Part shown: positions 7,506 through 13,724 of the stretch, piece by piece
How the letters are laid out: every line of letters begins with the position of its first letter
Numbering within the stretch: position 1 is the stretch's first letter
Source: Spirochaetales bacterium
GTDB lineage: Bacteria; Spirochaetota; Spirochaetia; JABEVK01
Length of the DNA: 13,724 bases
NCBI GenBank assembly: GCA_013043995.1
Contig: JABEVL010000020.1
Span: 1-13,724 of the forward strand
Reading direction: 5' to 3'
Notes under the pieces: generated by a model
Database searches by the model: none
Told to the model about the DNA's origin: nothing
Seen by the model: only the letters and a program-made list of their open reading frames with translations
Position numbers and translations under genes: made by a program

Positions 7506-8339
7506 CTAACCTTGGTAGCCGAATTTGATCTTTTGCACCAAGCTTTGAAGCGACATTTCGATCGAGCCGACCAGGTCGGATTCTTTTCGGTAGTTGGCCG
7601 AGTGGAGGTTCTTCACCCTTCCATCTTCGACAAAACCCCAGGCCCGCGACCTCTTGTTGACCTTTTCTCTGTCGTAAACAGCAAAGGGCATACCGCCGCT
7701 CTTGGCCAGCAACGAAAAGCAGGGAACGTCGGTCATCCCGTCGCCGATAAAGATCATTTGACTGAGCGGCAGGGCCAGTTCGCGCACCTTGCGGTTGACC
7801 TCAAAGGGTTTGTTGGCAAACTCTGGTCCCACCTGACCCTTGGAGATCTGAAAAAGGTAGCGTGTTTTGTCGGTGAAACTCACCACTTTCTTGGGGAATA
7901 AGATACCGCCGTCGGGTCCATAGTGAAAATCAGAGGCAAAGATGTCTGCAAACTCCCCGGCAATCGGGGTGGCCCGGATCAGGTCTCCTAAACCGCTGGA
8001 AATGACGTAAAACTCCAGGCGAAAAGTGCTGTCGAGGCCGGCAAGAAACGTCCGTAAGTGGGCAAAAAGTTCGGGAACCCCCGGATAAAAGCGGACCCGG
8101 GGGGCAAACTCGCGGAGTTTCTGCTGGGTGATCAGGTTTTTGGACCCGCCTTTTTGAGAAAACTGGACCATTTGGTAAAGGTAGGCGGGCACAGGGTCCC
8201 AACCCGCCTCGATGAGTTTCTGATTTTCGACACCCCAGAACGCGGCCAGGTCCACGCCCAATTCGGCCAGAAAATCCGTCGTCGAGTCGTGGGCCAGGGT
8301 ATCGTCAAAGTCAAAAACCACGGCCAGATTTTTGTTCAC
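7506..8339 (-). CDS. HAD-superfamily phosphatase-like hydrolase coupled to hemL
   Basis: The protein has 277 residues. It has the four HAD motifs: FDFDDT with nucleophile D10 and acid/base D12; VISSG (S114/S115); K158 in FTDKTRY; and IGDGMTD (D200, D204). A C1-type cap probably occupies about residues 18-80. This layout resembles phosphoserine phosphatase-like HAD hydrolases, but the substrate is unknown. The start is GTG at 8339, overlapping the hemL TGA in a GTGA four-base overlap. No Shine-Dalgarno sequence precedes it, so translation probably depends on termination of hemL. Such close coupling suggests a link to tetrapyrrole or PLP metabolism, for example housecleaning of a phosphate ester; this is inference only. 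There is no signal peptide, so it should be cytoplasmic. Confidence 0.88.
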   Translation of the reverse strand: MNKNLAVVFDFDDTLAHDSTTDFLAELGVDLAAFWGVENQKLIEAGWDPVPAYLYQMVQFSQKGGSKNLITQQKLREFAPRVRFYPGVPELFAHLRTFLAGLDSTFRLEFYVISSGLGDLIRATPIAGEFADIFASDFHYGPDGGILFPKKVVSFTDKTRYLFQISKGQVGPEFANKPFEVNRKVRELALPLSQMIFIGDGMTDVPCFSLLAKSGGMPFAVYDREKVNKRSRAWGFVEDGRVKNLHSANYRKESDLVGSIEMSLQSLVQKIKFGYQG

Positions 8340-9643
8340 TTTTCTGTCCCGGGGGAGGGGGTTTCCAGGAGACGTACCATGGTTTCTGCGGCGAGCCGCA
8401 AGGCCCGGACCGGGTGTTTGGCCCCAATGAAACCCGCCTCAAACTGAGCCGGGGCGATCGAGATTCCCGACTCCAGCAGACCGTGAAACCAGCGGGCGTA
8501 GGCCTGGGTGTCGCTTTTTTGGGCGTCTGCAAAGTTTTGGATCGGTCCGGGCGCAAAAAAGAGGGTAAAAAGGCCCCGAAGGCGGTTAAGGGTGTGCCGA
8601 GCCGGGTCGAGGTGGGGCAAAAGCAGGTCAAAAAAACGTTCGGCCTTGTCGGTGATCATCTCGTAAAACCCTGGCTTGGCGAGTTCTTTCAGCACGGCGT
8701 ACCCGCTGGCCATGGCCAGCGGGTTCCCCGAAAGGGTTCCGGCCTGGTAGACCGGGCCGAGCGGGGCGACCTGGCTCAGAAGTTCTTTTTTTCCGCCGTA
8801 GGCGCCCACGGGAAGGCCGCCGCCGATGATTTTGCCGAGAATCGTCAGATCGGGTTCCACGCCAAAAAGTTGAGACGCCCCGCCGTAGGTGAGCCGAAAG
8901 CCCGTGATGACCTCGTCAAAAATCAGCAGAGCGCCGTGCTCACGGCTCAGGGAACGCAGACCTTCCAGAAAGCGGGGCTGAGGAAGGACGAGTCCCATGT
9001 TGGCCGCAACGGGCTCGACGATGATTGCCGCAAATTTTCCGGGGTGAGCCGCCAGGGCTGAACGGACGGCCTCGAGGTCGTTGTAAGGAACGCTCACCGT
9101 CGCACCCGTGACGGCTTCGGGCACTCCCGCCGAGGCCGGCTGGTTGAGGGTGGCCAGGCCTGAGCCCGCCGACACGAGCAGGCTGTCGGCGTGACCGTGG
9201 TAACCTCCGTCAAATTTTAAGATCATGGAACGGTTGGTCGCTGCTCGGGCCAGACGCAGGGCACTCATCACGGCCTCGGTTCCCGAACTCACGAACCTCA
9301 GGCGTTCGATGGAGGGGAAGGCGTCCCGAATCGCTGTTCCCAGACGATTTTCTTCCAAGGTCGGCGCTCCGACGCTCGTCAGACGCTGTGCTTGACGGCG
9401 CAGGGCCCGGACCACTCCCGGCGGAGAGTGGCCCAGAATATGCGCTCCCCAGCTCTGCACAAAATCGAGGTACCTGCGGCCGTCAAGGTCCTCGAGGTAG
9501 GCTCCTTTTCCGCGCGAAAAAAATAGAGGGCTGCCCGAGACGGCCGCGAAACTCCTGACAGGAGAGTTGACCCCGCCGGGAAAAAGTTCAAGGGCGTGCT
9601 GAAAAGCTTCTTGAGATCTTGAAAATGAAGGGTTGTGCGGCAT
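8336..9643 (-). CDS. hemL: Glutamate-1-semialdehyde 2,1-aminomutase
   Basis: The protein has 435 residues, near the usual ~430. It is a PLP enzyme converting glutamate-1-semialdehyde to 5-aminolevulinate, the last step of the C5 entry to tetrapyrroles. Conserved segments are LFPGGVNSPVR, SWGAHILGH, RFVSSGTEAVMSALRLARA, KFDGGYHGHAD, IVEPVAANMG, LLIFDEVITGFR and LGKIIGGGLPVGAYGG. The Schiff-base lysine is K271, and YQAGTLSGNPLAM follows. The gene is complete with no missing catalytic residue. The ATG at 9643 has AGGAG (9649-9653, minus) 5 bp upstream. Presence of HemL implies the C5 pathway (GluTR/HemA elsewhere in the genome). It is followed by the coupled HAD gene and is divergent from the hemQ-like gene, so the 140-bp region between them may coordinate both directions. 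Confidence 0.97.
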   Translation of the reverse strand: MPHNPSFSRSQEAFQHALELFPGGVNSPVRSFAAVSGSPLFFSRGKGAYLEDLDGRRYLDFVQSWGAHILGHSPPGVVRALRRQAQRLTSVGAPTLEENRLGTAIRDAFPSIERLRFVSSGTEAVMSALRLARAATNRSMILKFDGGYHGHADSLLVSAGSGLATLNQPASAGVPEAVTGATVSVPYNDLEAVRSALAAHPGKFAAIIVEPVAANMGLVLPQPRFLEGLRSLSREHGALLIFDEVITGFRLTYGGASQLFGVEPDLTILGKIIGGGLPVGAYGGKKELLSQVAPLGPVYQAGTLSGNPLAMASGYAVLKELAKPGFYEMITDKAERFFDLLLPHLDPARHTLNRLRGLFTLFFAPGPIQNFADAQKSDTQAYARWFHGLLESGISIAPAQFEAGFIGAKHPVRALRLAAETMVRLLETPSPGTEK

Positions 9644-9666
9644 AAAAACTCCTCGGACTATGTCAC

Positions 9667-9687
9667 AAACGCGGCGCTCGGGCGTTT
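9667..9687 (-). promoter_or_regulatory. Inverted repeat at the hemL transcription start region
   Basis: AAACGC (9667-9672) and GCGTTT (9682-9687) form a perfect 6-bp inverted repeat with a 9-bp centre. It lies immediately downstream of the candidate hemL -10 element, where it could be an operator half-site pair or the stem of a short leader hairpin. Neither a poly-T tract nor a riboswitch fold is evident. Confidence 0.35.
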
Positions 9688-9690
9688 ATT

Positions 9691-9721
9691 TTTATAGCTT
9701 GTCATGTTCCCGTTTTTTGAA
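9691..9721 (-). promoter_or_regulatory. Candidate hemL promoter
   Basis: On the minus strand TATAAA lies at 9696-9691. The best -35 match is TTCAAA at 9721-9716, with a long 19-bp spacer, so the call is weak. Transcription would start near 9684, leaving a leader of about 40 nt with the AGGAG ribosome-binding site. Confidence 0.35.
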
Positions 9722-9727
9722 CGTTTT

Positions 9728-9747
9728 GGCTAGCCGTTGGCTAAGCC
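9728..9747 (+). promoter_or_regulatory. Tandem palindromes spaced one helical turn, upstream of hemQ
   Basis: GGCTAGCC (9728-9735, a perfect palindrome) and GGCTAAGCC (9739-9747, palindromic around a central base) begin 11 bp apart, so they face the same side of the helix. They directly abut a TTGACA hexamer at 9749. This looks like an operator or activator site, but no cognate regulator is present in the window. Confidence 0.4.
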
Positions 9748-9748
9748 C

Positions 9749-9777
9749 TTGACAGGAGAAGGCTGGCGGGATTAGGT
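9749..9777 (+). promoter_or_regulatory. Candidate promoter for the hemQ-like gene (good -35, poor -10)
   Basis: A perfect -35 TTGACA lies at 9749-9754. At 17-bp spacing the -10 position (9772-9777) reads TTAGGT, a weak match. Strong -35 and poor -10 elements are typical of promoters needing an activator, which fits the adjacent palindromes. If used, transcription would begin close to the ATG at 9784. Confidence 0.3.
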
Positions 9778-9783
9778 GGAGTC

Positions 9784-10515
9784 ATGAGTACTGAAATGGA
9801 CATCGTTGACCTTCGTGAGCGGGGAAAGACCAAAGACGGAACCCCCCTTTTTTCAAATCGGCGCCTTTATGTTCAATTTCTGGCGTTTGGCGACTGCCGC
9901 GACCCGGAACCTCTTGCGCAAGCCCTTGAAGCTTTTCGCCAGCCCGGTGCCCTCTACCTGGACTTGAATGACCCCTGGGGGGTGGGCCTGGTTCTTTTTC
10001 ATGAAGATCCTGAGTTTTTTACGGGTGAAGTCCGACGGTTTCTGAACGAAAGCCCGTTTGGCGACCTGACTTTTCAGCCTGAATTGGCCATGTTCGGCCG
10101 GAGCTATTCTATCGGTTATGAATGGGACTTGGACGAGGTTCTGCTCCAACGTCCGGCCTCCCGAATCCTCGACCCTGGCTACCCCTGGGCGGTTTGGTAC
10201 CCAGTGCGCCGCACCAAGGCTTTTGAGGCTCTGCCCGAACCCGAGAAACACGACGTTTTGATGGACCACGGCAATATCGGCAAGCTTTTTGGCAAGGCGG
10301 GCATCGCCCAAGATATCCGCCTGTCCTGTCACGGTATGGACAGGAACGACAACGATTTTATCATCGGCGTTGTGGCAAAGGAGCTGGTGGGAGCTTCGGC
10401 GGTCGTTCAGGCGATGCGCAAGAGTCTCCAAACCATGCACCACCTGGATAACCTGGGACCTTTTTTTACGGGCCGGGTTTTTCGTCAATTTCCAGCACAA
10501 AAGGAAAAACGGTAG
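9784..10515 (+). CDS. hemQ: Chlorite-dismutase-fold protein, probable coproheme decarboxylase HemQ/ChdC
   Basis: The protein has 243 residues. The C-terminal half matches the heme-binding domain of the chlorite dismutase/HemQ superfamily: WYPVRR (Y139 in the place of the catalytic Tyr of Firmicutes HemQ), EALPEPEKHDVLMDHGNIG (H162 as proximal heme ligand), the stretch DIRLSCHGMDRNDNDFIIG, and GPFFTGRV. The N-terminal half gives the paired ferredoxin-like repeat, including DPWGVGLV and MFGRSYSIGYE. HemQ decarboxylates coproheme to heme b, the last step of the coproporphyrin-dependent pathway, and this role is strongly suggested by hemG, hemE and hemH nearby. The linker from Tyr to His is four residues shorter than in Firmicutes by my manual alignment, and Arg143 may replace the propionate-binding lysine. 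True chlorite dismutase is unlikely because no signal peptide is present. The start is ATG 9784 with GGTGG/GGAG just upstream. Confidence 0.86.
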   Translation: MSTEMDIVDLRERGKTKDGTPLFSNRRLYVQFLAFGDCRDPEPLAQALEAFRQPGALYLDLNDPWGVGLVLFHEDPEFFTGEVRRFLNESPFGDLTFQPELAMFGRSYSIGYEWDLDEVLLQRPASRILDPGYPWAVWYPVRRTKAFEALPEPEKHDVLMDHGNIGKLFGKAGIAQDIRLSCHGMDRNDNDFIIGVVAKELVGASAVVQAMRKSLQTMHHLDNLGPFFTGRVFRQFPAQKEKR

Positions 10516-10520
10516 ACCCC

Positions 10521-11006
10521 ATGCAAACCAAAAACCAGGACATCATCAACTTGATCGAAAAGATGAGCGAACATTTCCGTCTCAATGTCGCGACGGTCTA
10601 CCTGAGACCTGCTTTTTTCAGGCTGGATCTCAAGCGCGACGACTGGGATCATATCGAAAATTTGACCGAAAAAAACGCGCTCTACCGTCAGCAGGGTTAC
10701 CACCTGGACGAACTTTACGGCTGGATCCTCTCTTTTGCCCGCTTTGTGAACCAGGCTCGGCGTCAAATTCTTCCCGACGCCCGGGGGATCGCTCTGGGTG
10801 CTCTGCGCGAAGCGGGGGCCGACAAAAAGATCAAAGCCGAAATGGCGGCGGCGAATTTTTCTTCCAACCTGGGTGTTTTGGGGGCGATGCTGCTGGAGCT
10901 GCTTGACCGTGTCAAAATCGAAGACGAGCTCAATGCCCAGGGTAAGCCTCCCATCTGGAAAAAAGAGGCCGCCGTGCCTGAAATTTTGGAACTTTTGGCC
11001 CCGTAG
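10521..11006 (+). CDS. Hypothetical helical protein downstream of hemQ
   Basis: The protein has 161 residues and I do not recognise its family. It is predicted soluble, with no signal peptide or membrane segment. It is rich in Leu, Ala, Glu and Lys, and looks largely helical, for example LGVLGAMLLELLDRVKIEDEL near the C-terminus. There are no cysteines and no metal or nucleotide motifs. It starts 5 bp after the hemQ-like stop with only a distant AAGGA (10501-10505, 15 bp away), so translation is probably coupled to hemQ. Codon use resembles its neighbours and the frame stays open for the full length between two heme genes, so it is likely real. A helper or regulator of heme synthesis is a reasonable guess from context only. 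Its stop codon (TAG, 11004-11006) directly abuts the hemG stop on the other strand. Confidence 0.8.
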   Translation: MQTKNQDIINLIEKMSEHFRLNVATVYLRPAFFRLDLKRDDWDHIENLTEKNALYRQQGYHLDELYGWILSFARFVNQARRQILPDARGIALGALREAGADKKIKAEMAAANFSSNLGVLGAMLLELLDRVKIEDELNAQGKPPIWKKEAAVPEILELLAP

Positions 11007-12374
11007 TTAGATCGCGGCCCATTTTTGGGCGGCCAGAAACGCACTGGCGATCACGGCAGGCATACCCACGCCCCGGTAACCCTGCCCGGCAAGGCTAATT
11101 TCAGGGGGGAGCAGAGCTTCTACTTCGCCCAACCGTTCAAGATGACCGACCTTGATTTGAGGAAAGGCCGTCTGCCATCGCCGGATCGCCGTGTGGAGAG
11201 GCCGTGCCGAAGCCTTGAGCCAGGGTCTGAGGGCTTCAAGGGCTGCGTCAACGACGTTGTCAGCGTCTAAAAACCCCGGATTTTTGAACCCTCCAAAAAA
11301 AGCCCGGACCACCACGCGGTCTGCTCCCGACCGGTGGCCCCACTTGGACGAGCTCCATTGGAAACCGTCGATGAGTGAGCCCGAACTCTTGGTGAACAAC
11401 ACACCCCAGGCGTCCAGGGGGCGGTAGAAATCCTCGGCGCGCAAAGTCATGGACAGGGTCCCGATGCCGCCCGAAGGAATGTCTGACAAAAGACTTCCCG
11501 CGCGGTTCGACAAGTCCTGGACGAGTTCCGATGCGGCACGCGGAGGCAGCGCCAAAAGAACGCCGCGCACCGCGCTTCCCTGCCCCGAACCCAGGTCAAG
11601 CCAAAAGCCCTGGGGCAACTTTTGAATCGACCTCACCCTTGCCCGGGTTTGCCAGATCCCCCCGCAGGCCTGTTCCAGAGCCTCAATCAGGGTCCCCATG
11701 CCGCCGACAGGGCTGGCCAGTCCACCGCCTTCAACCGGGAGAGCCTGGGAACGCCCCAGTCCCCGCAGGACGCTTCCAGCGCTTTGTTCCAGGTCGGCGT
11801 AGTGCGGAAACGAGGCTCTGAGGCTTAAAATTTCGGGATCGGTGTTCCAAACCCCGCCCAACAGCGGTTCGGCCAAAGTTTCATACGCTTCGCGGCCAAA
11901 ACGCCGGCGGATAAAACTAGCCAGGGACTCGTCGGTCACCGAGGAGGTCGGCGGACGCTTTCCCAACCAGGGTTCAAGGGCCAGGCGTAGACGCCCCAAG
12001 GGACTGAGAAGCGGCGAGGTGAAAAAACTCAGCCAATCGGTGGGTACCAGCAGGCCCAGTCCTTTGGGAAGGGGAAAGATGCCGCGTCGCGACGCGATGT
12101 AGATATTTTGAGGGAGGGGGGAGAGGGGCTGAAGAGGAACGCCTAGGGCGTCGCAGAGTTCCTTGGCCTGCGGCCGACGCAGCAGAAAACCGTCGGGCCC
12201 GTGTTCGTAGACGCTGTCCTCCCAGCGTTCGGTTTGGATCAGACCGCCCAGCCTGGCCGAGGCTTCAAAACCGACGGCGGGCACCCCGAGGCTTTTGAGT
12301 TTCCAGGCGGCGGCCAGGCCCGCCAAGCCGCCGCCCACGACGGCGACGGGCAGTTTAGACGAGGCGTCGGGCAT
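11007..12374 (-). CDS. hemG: HemY-type protoporphyrinogen/coproporphyrinogen III oxidase
   Basis: The protein has 455 residues from ATG 12374. It is an FAD-dependent, oxygen-type porphyrinogen oxidase, not the small flavodoxin-like HemG. The N-terminus has VAVVGGGLAGLAAAWKL (G14-x-G16-x-x-G19) with E37 as the likely ribose-binding acid, followed by ARLGGLIQTE. The middle holds GPDGFLLRRP and AEPLLGGVWNTDPE, with PVGGMGTLIEAL further on. The C-terminus has the second FAD segment GYRGVGMPAVIASAF. Because a HemQ homologue is present, its substrate is likely coproporphyrinogen III (CgoX role) rather than protoporphyrinogen IX. A longer frame exists to 12467 but lies wholly in hemE; ATG 12374 sits just before the FAD motif and overlaps hemE by 20 bp, implying coupling. 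No strong Shine-Dalgarno site is seen. Confidence 0.93.
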   Translation of the reverse strand: MPDASSKLPVAVVGGGLAGLAAAWKLKSLGVPAVGFEASARLGGLIQTERWEDSVYEHGPDGFLLRRPQAKELCDALGVPLQPLSPLPQNIYIASRRGIFPLPKGLGLLVPTDWLSFFTSPLLSPLGRLRLALEPWLGKRPPTSSVTDESLASFIRRRFGREAYETLAEPLLGGVWNTDPEILSLRASFPHYADLEQSAGSVLRGLGRSQALPVEGGGLASPVGGMGTLIEALEQACGGIWQTRARVRSIQKLPQGFWLDLGSGQGSAVRGVLLALPPRAASELVQDLSNRAGSLLSDIPSGGIGTLSMTLRAEDFYRPLDAWGVLFTKSSGSLIDGFQWSSSKWGHRSGADRVVVRAFFGGFKNPGFLDADNVVDAALEALRPWLKASARPLHTAIRRWQTAFPQIKVGHLERLGEVEALLPPEISLAGQGYRGVGMPAVIASAFLAAQKWAAI

Positions 12375-13404
12375 GGACGTGCTCGACAAGGCGGGCGACG
12401 TTGTCTTCGGGGGTGGTCTGGCCCAGGCCGTGCCCGACGTTGAAAATAAAACCCGGACGGTCGGCAAGAGCGTCTAAAAGCCTGTCGGCGGCCCCTTTGA
12501 GAACCTCCCAAGGTGCCAGCAACAGCGTCGGGTCAAGGTTGCCTTGAACGGCGACACGGGGACCTAGACGCTGAGCCGCCTGCGCCGGGTCGACGCGCCA
12601 ATCCAGCCCGATCACGTCGCCGCCCGCGTCCCTCAGGTCCTCGAGAAACCCTGCGGTCCCTGTTCCAAAATGAAGGACGGGCACTCCAAGCTTGGCTACG
12701 GCGCTGAGGACCTGGTGCGAGTACGGGGCAACGTAGGCGCGGTAATCCTCGGGAGAAAGCTCGCCGACCCAGCTGTCGAAAAGCTGAACGGCTTGAGCCC
12801 CGGCTTCGACCTGGGCCGTGAGGTATTCGGCGGTGAGGCGGGCGAGGCTTTCCATCAGAACCCCCCAGGCGGCAGTTTCGCGGCGCATCCAGGTTTTTGT
12901 CAGGGCCTTGTCCTTGCTGCTGCCGCCTTCGATGGCGTAGGAGGCCAGGGTAAAAGGCGCCCCCGCAAAGCCGATGAGGGGGACACCCCGCGGGGCGAGT
13001 TCCTGGCGGACTTTGCGGATGGCCTCAAAAGTGAACCCAAGGCCCTTTTTGACGTCCGGATCCTTGAGTTTTTTGAGGTCTGAAGCCTCCCTGATGGGGT
13101 TGCGGATCAGGGGGCCTTCTCCTTGGACAAACTCAAGCTGAAACCCCAGGGTTTCCAGGGGAGGCAGGATATCGGCAAAGATGATGGCCGCGTCGACGCC
13201 AAAGGCCTGGACGGGCTGGAGGGTCACTTCGGCCGCCAGCTGGGGGTCTTTGACCATCTCGAGCAGGCTGTGTCGGGAACGGAGCTGGCGGTAGGCGGCC
13301 ATGTAGCGGCCGGCCTGGCGCAAAAACCACACAGGCACACGGGTGTTTTTTTTCAGACGGCAGGCGTTCAGGAAGGGGGAATTTTCAAAAGTGGCTGGGT
13401 TCAT
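12355..13404 (-). CDS. hemE: Uroporphyrinogen III decarboxylase
   Basis: The protein has 349 residues, the normal size. HemE removes four acetate carboxylates from uroporphyrinogen III to give coproporphyrinogen III in the cytoplasm. Hallmarks are VWFLRQAGRYM (R29, R33), IIFADILPPLETLG (D78), PLIGFAGAPFTLASYAIEGG, LFDSWVG, HFGTGT, GLDWRV, VQGNLDPTLL and FNVGHG with H325. All substrate-binding residues appear intact. The ATG at 13404 is chosen because it forms an ATGA overlap with the hemH stop and has GGAGA at 13409-13413 (minus); a GTG or ATG further upstream would lie inside hemH. The order hemH-hemE-hemG is read as one transcriptional unit that starts outside the window. Confidence 0.97.
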   Translation of the reverse strand: MNPATFENSPFLNACRLKKNTRVPVWFLRQAGRYMAAYRQLRSRHSLLEMVKDPQLAAEVTLQPVQAFGVDAAIIFADILPPLETLGFQLEFVQGEGPLIRNPIREASDLKKLKDPDVKKGLGFTFEAIRKVRQELAPRGVPLIGFAGAPFTLASYAIEGGSSKDKALTKTWMRRETAAWGVLMESLARLTAEYLTAQVEAGAQAVQLFDSWVGELSPEDYRAYVAPYSHQVLSAVAKLGVPVLHFGTGTAGFLEDLRDAGGDVIGLDWRVDPAQAAQRLGPRVAVQGNLDPTLLLAPWEVLKGAADRLLDALADRPGFIFNVGHGLGQTTPEDNVARLVEHVHARRLV

Positions 13405-13724
13405 GGGTTCTCCGTTTGGGGGCGTGGTCGGGATACGTTGAGGCAGCAATCCTGGGGGCAGACGTCTTCTTTGGGGCCTCGGGAGCCCAGGGTCAGTTTG
13501 GGGCGGGAGGGGTCCAGGCGTTCTTGAACGAGGTCGGCCAGCGCCTGGATGTAGAGCGGGTGGGTCCCTACGGTGCCCACGCGTTCCAGTTTCAGGCCCA
13601 GTTCGGCGGCCCTCGACCTGGCCTCGACGTCCAGGTCGTAAAGAACCTCGACGTGGTCGGAAAGAAAGCCCAGGGGGACGATCACGACGCCCGTCCTGCC
13701 GAGGGCCTTGAGTTCCTCCAGAAC
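13401..13724 (-). CDS. hemH: Ferrochelatase, C-terminal part (5' end off window)
   Basis: Only the last 107 residues are present, and the gene continues past the right edge. The segment VIVPLGFLSDHVEVLYDLDVEA is the conserved C-terminal ferrochelatase motif, with the Glu of HVEVLYD that helps metal insertion. It continues to a tail with VCPQDCC. The three cysteines (C-x3-C-C) resemble the clustered C-terminal ligands of the [2Fe-2S] cluster found in some bacterial ferrochelatases; a fourth ligand would have to lie in the missing N-terminal part. Given the HemQ homologue, it is likely coproporphyrin ferrochelatase (CpfC) inserting Fe2+ into coproporphyrin III. Its TGA overlaps the hemE ATG (ATGA, 13401-13404), so the two are translationally coupled. 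Confidence 0.93.
   Translation of the reverse strand, partial: VLEELKALGRTGVVIVPLGFLSDHVEVLYDLDVEARSRAAELGLKLERVGTVGTHPLYIQALADLVQERLDPSRPKLTLGSRGPKEDVCPQDCCLNVSRPRPQTENP

Noticed and set aside
8414..9061. 215-codon open frame opposite hemL
   Set aside because: It is the antisense of a fully conserved HemL segment with no motif of its own.
9661..9700. Riboswitch or attenuator in the hemL leader
   Set aside because: Only one 6-bp inverted repeat is present, with no poly-T tract, leader peptide or known aptamer pattern.
9784..10515. Chlorite dismutase proper rather than HemQ
   Set aside because: There is no signal peptide and the setting is heme synthesis. Chlorite detoxification is unlikely, though not excluded by sequence alone.
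12375..12467. N-terminal extension of HemG inside hemE
   Set aside because: The 31 extra residues are the out-of-frame reading of hemE and precede the FAD motif that normally starts the protein.
13405..13449. N-terminal extension of HemE by 15 residues
   Set aside because: ATG 13404 overlaps the hemH stop as ATGA and has GGAGA upstream; the longer form has no family match in its extra residues.

Overview
The window looks like a compact chromosomal stretch from a diderm (Gram-negative-type) bacterium of moderately high GC by eye. Supporting signs are a lipobox lipoprotein, a secreted FecR-domain protein, a SrkA/YihE-type kinase, frequent TTG/GTG starts, and very short gaps or overlaps between genes. 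The phylum cannot be fixed from sequence alone. The mix of a DUF4398-like lipoprotein, FecR protein, SrkA and a HemQ-type chlorite-dismutase-fold protein would suit a lineage such as Bdellovibrionota, Acidobacteriota or a relative, but this is a guess. I saw no phage genes, transposases, CRISPR arrays, tRNAs or rRNAs.

Layout. (1) 1-443, minus: start of a lipoprotein gene that runs off the left edge, divergent from (2) 546-4556, plus: a tight envelope/stress set of FecR-domain protein, DedA membrane protein, orphan six-TM histidine kinase and SrkA-like kinase, with gaps of 9 bp, a 44-bp overlap and 11 bp. (3) 4626-5795, plus: a two-dinucleotide-domain FAD oxidoreductase of the NADH:rubredoxin/nitrite reductase type. 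(4) 5847-7502, plus: a long-chain acyl-CoA (or acyl-ACP) ligase with its own near-consensus promoter, predicted to start transcription at or beside the ATG. (5) 7506-9643, minus: a HAD phosphatase-like gene coupled to hemL by a GTGA overlap. (6) 9784-11006, plus: a HemQ/chlorite-dismutase family gene followed by an unrecognised 161-residue gene. (7) 11007-13724, minus: hemG (hemY type), hemE and the 3' end of hemH, overlapping head to tail (hemH-hemE by ATGA, hemE-hemG by 20 bp).

Regions 5-7 form a heme locus. HemL makes 5-aminolevulinate, HemE makes coproporphyrinogen III, HemG/CgoX oxidises, HemH/CpfC inserts iron and HemQ/ChdC decarboxylates. A HemQ homologue beside hemG-hemE-hemH points to the coproporphyrin-dependent heme route. 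The two genes without known heme roles, the HAD hydrolase and the 161-residue protein, are the best candidates for something new. The hemL/hemQ divergent intergenic region carries several palindromes that could be a shared control region.
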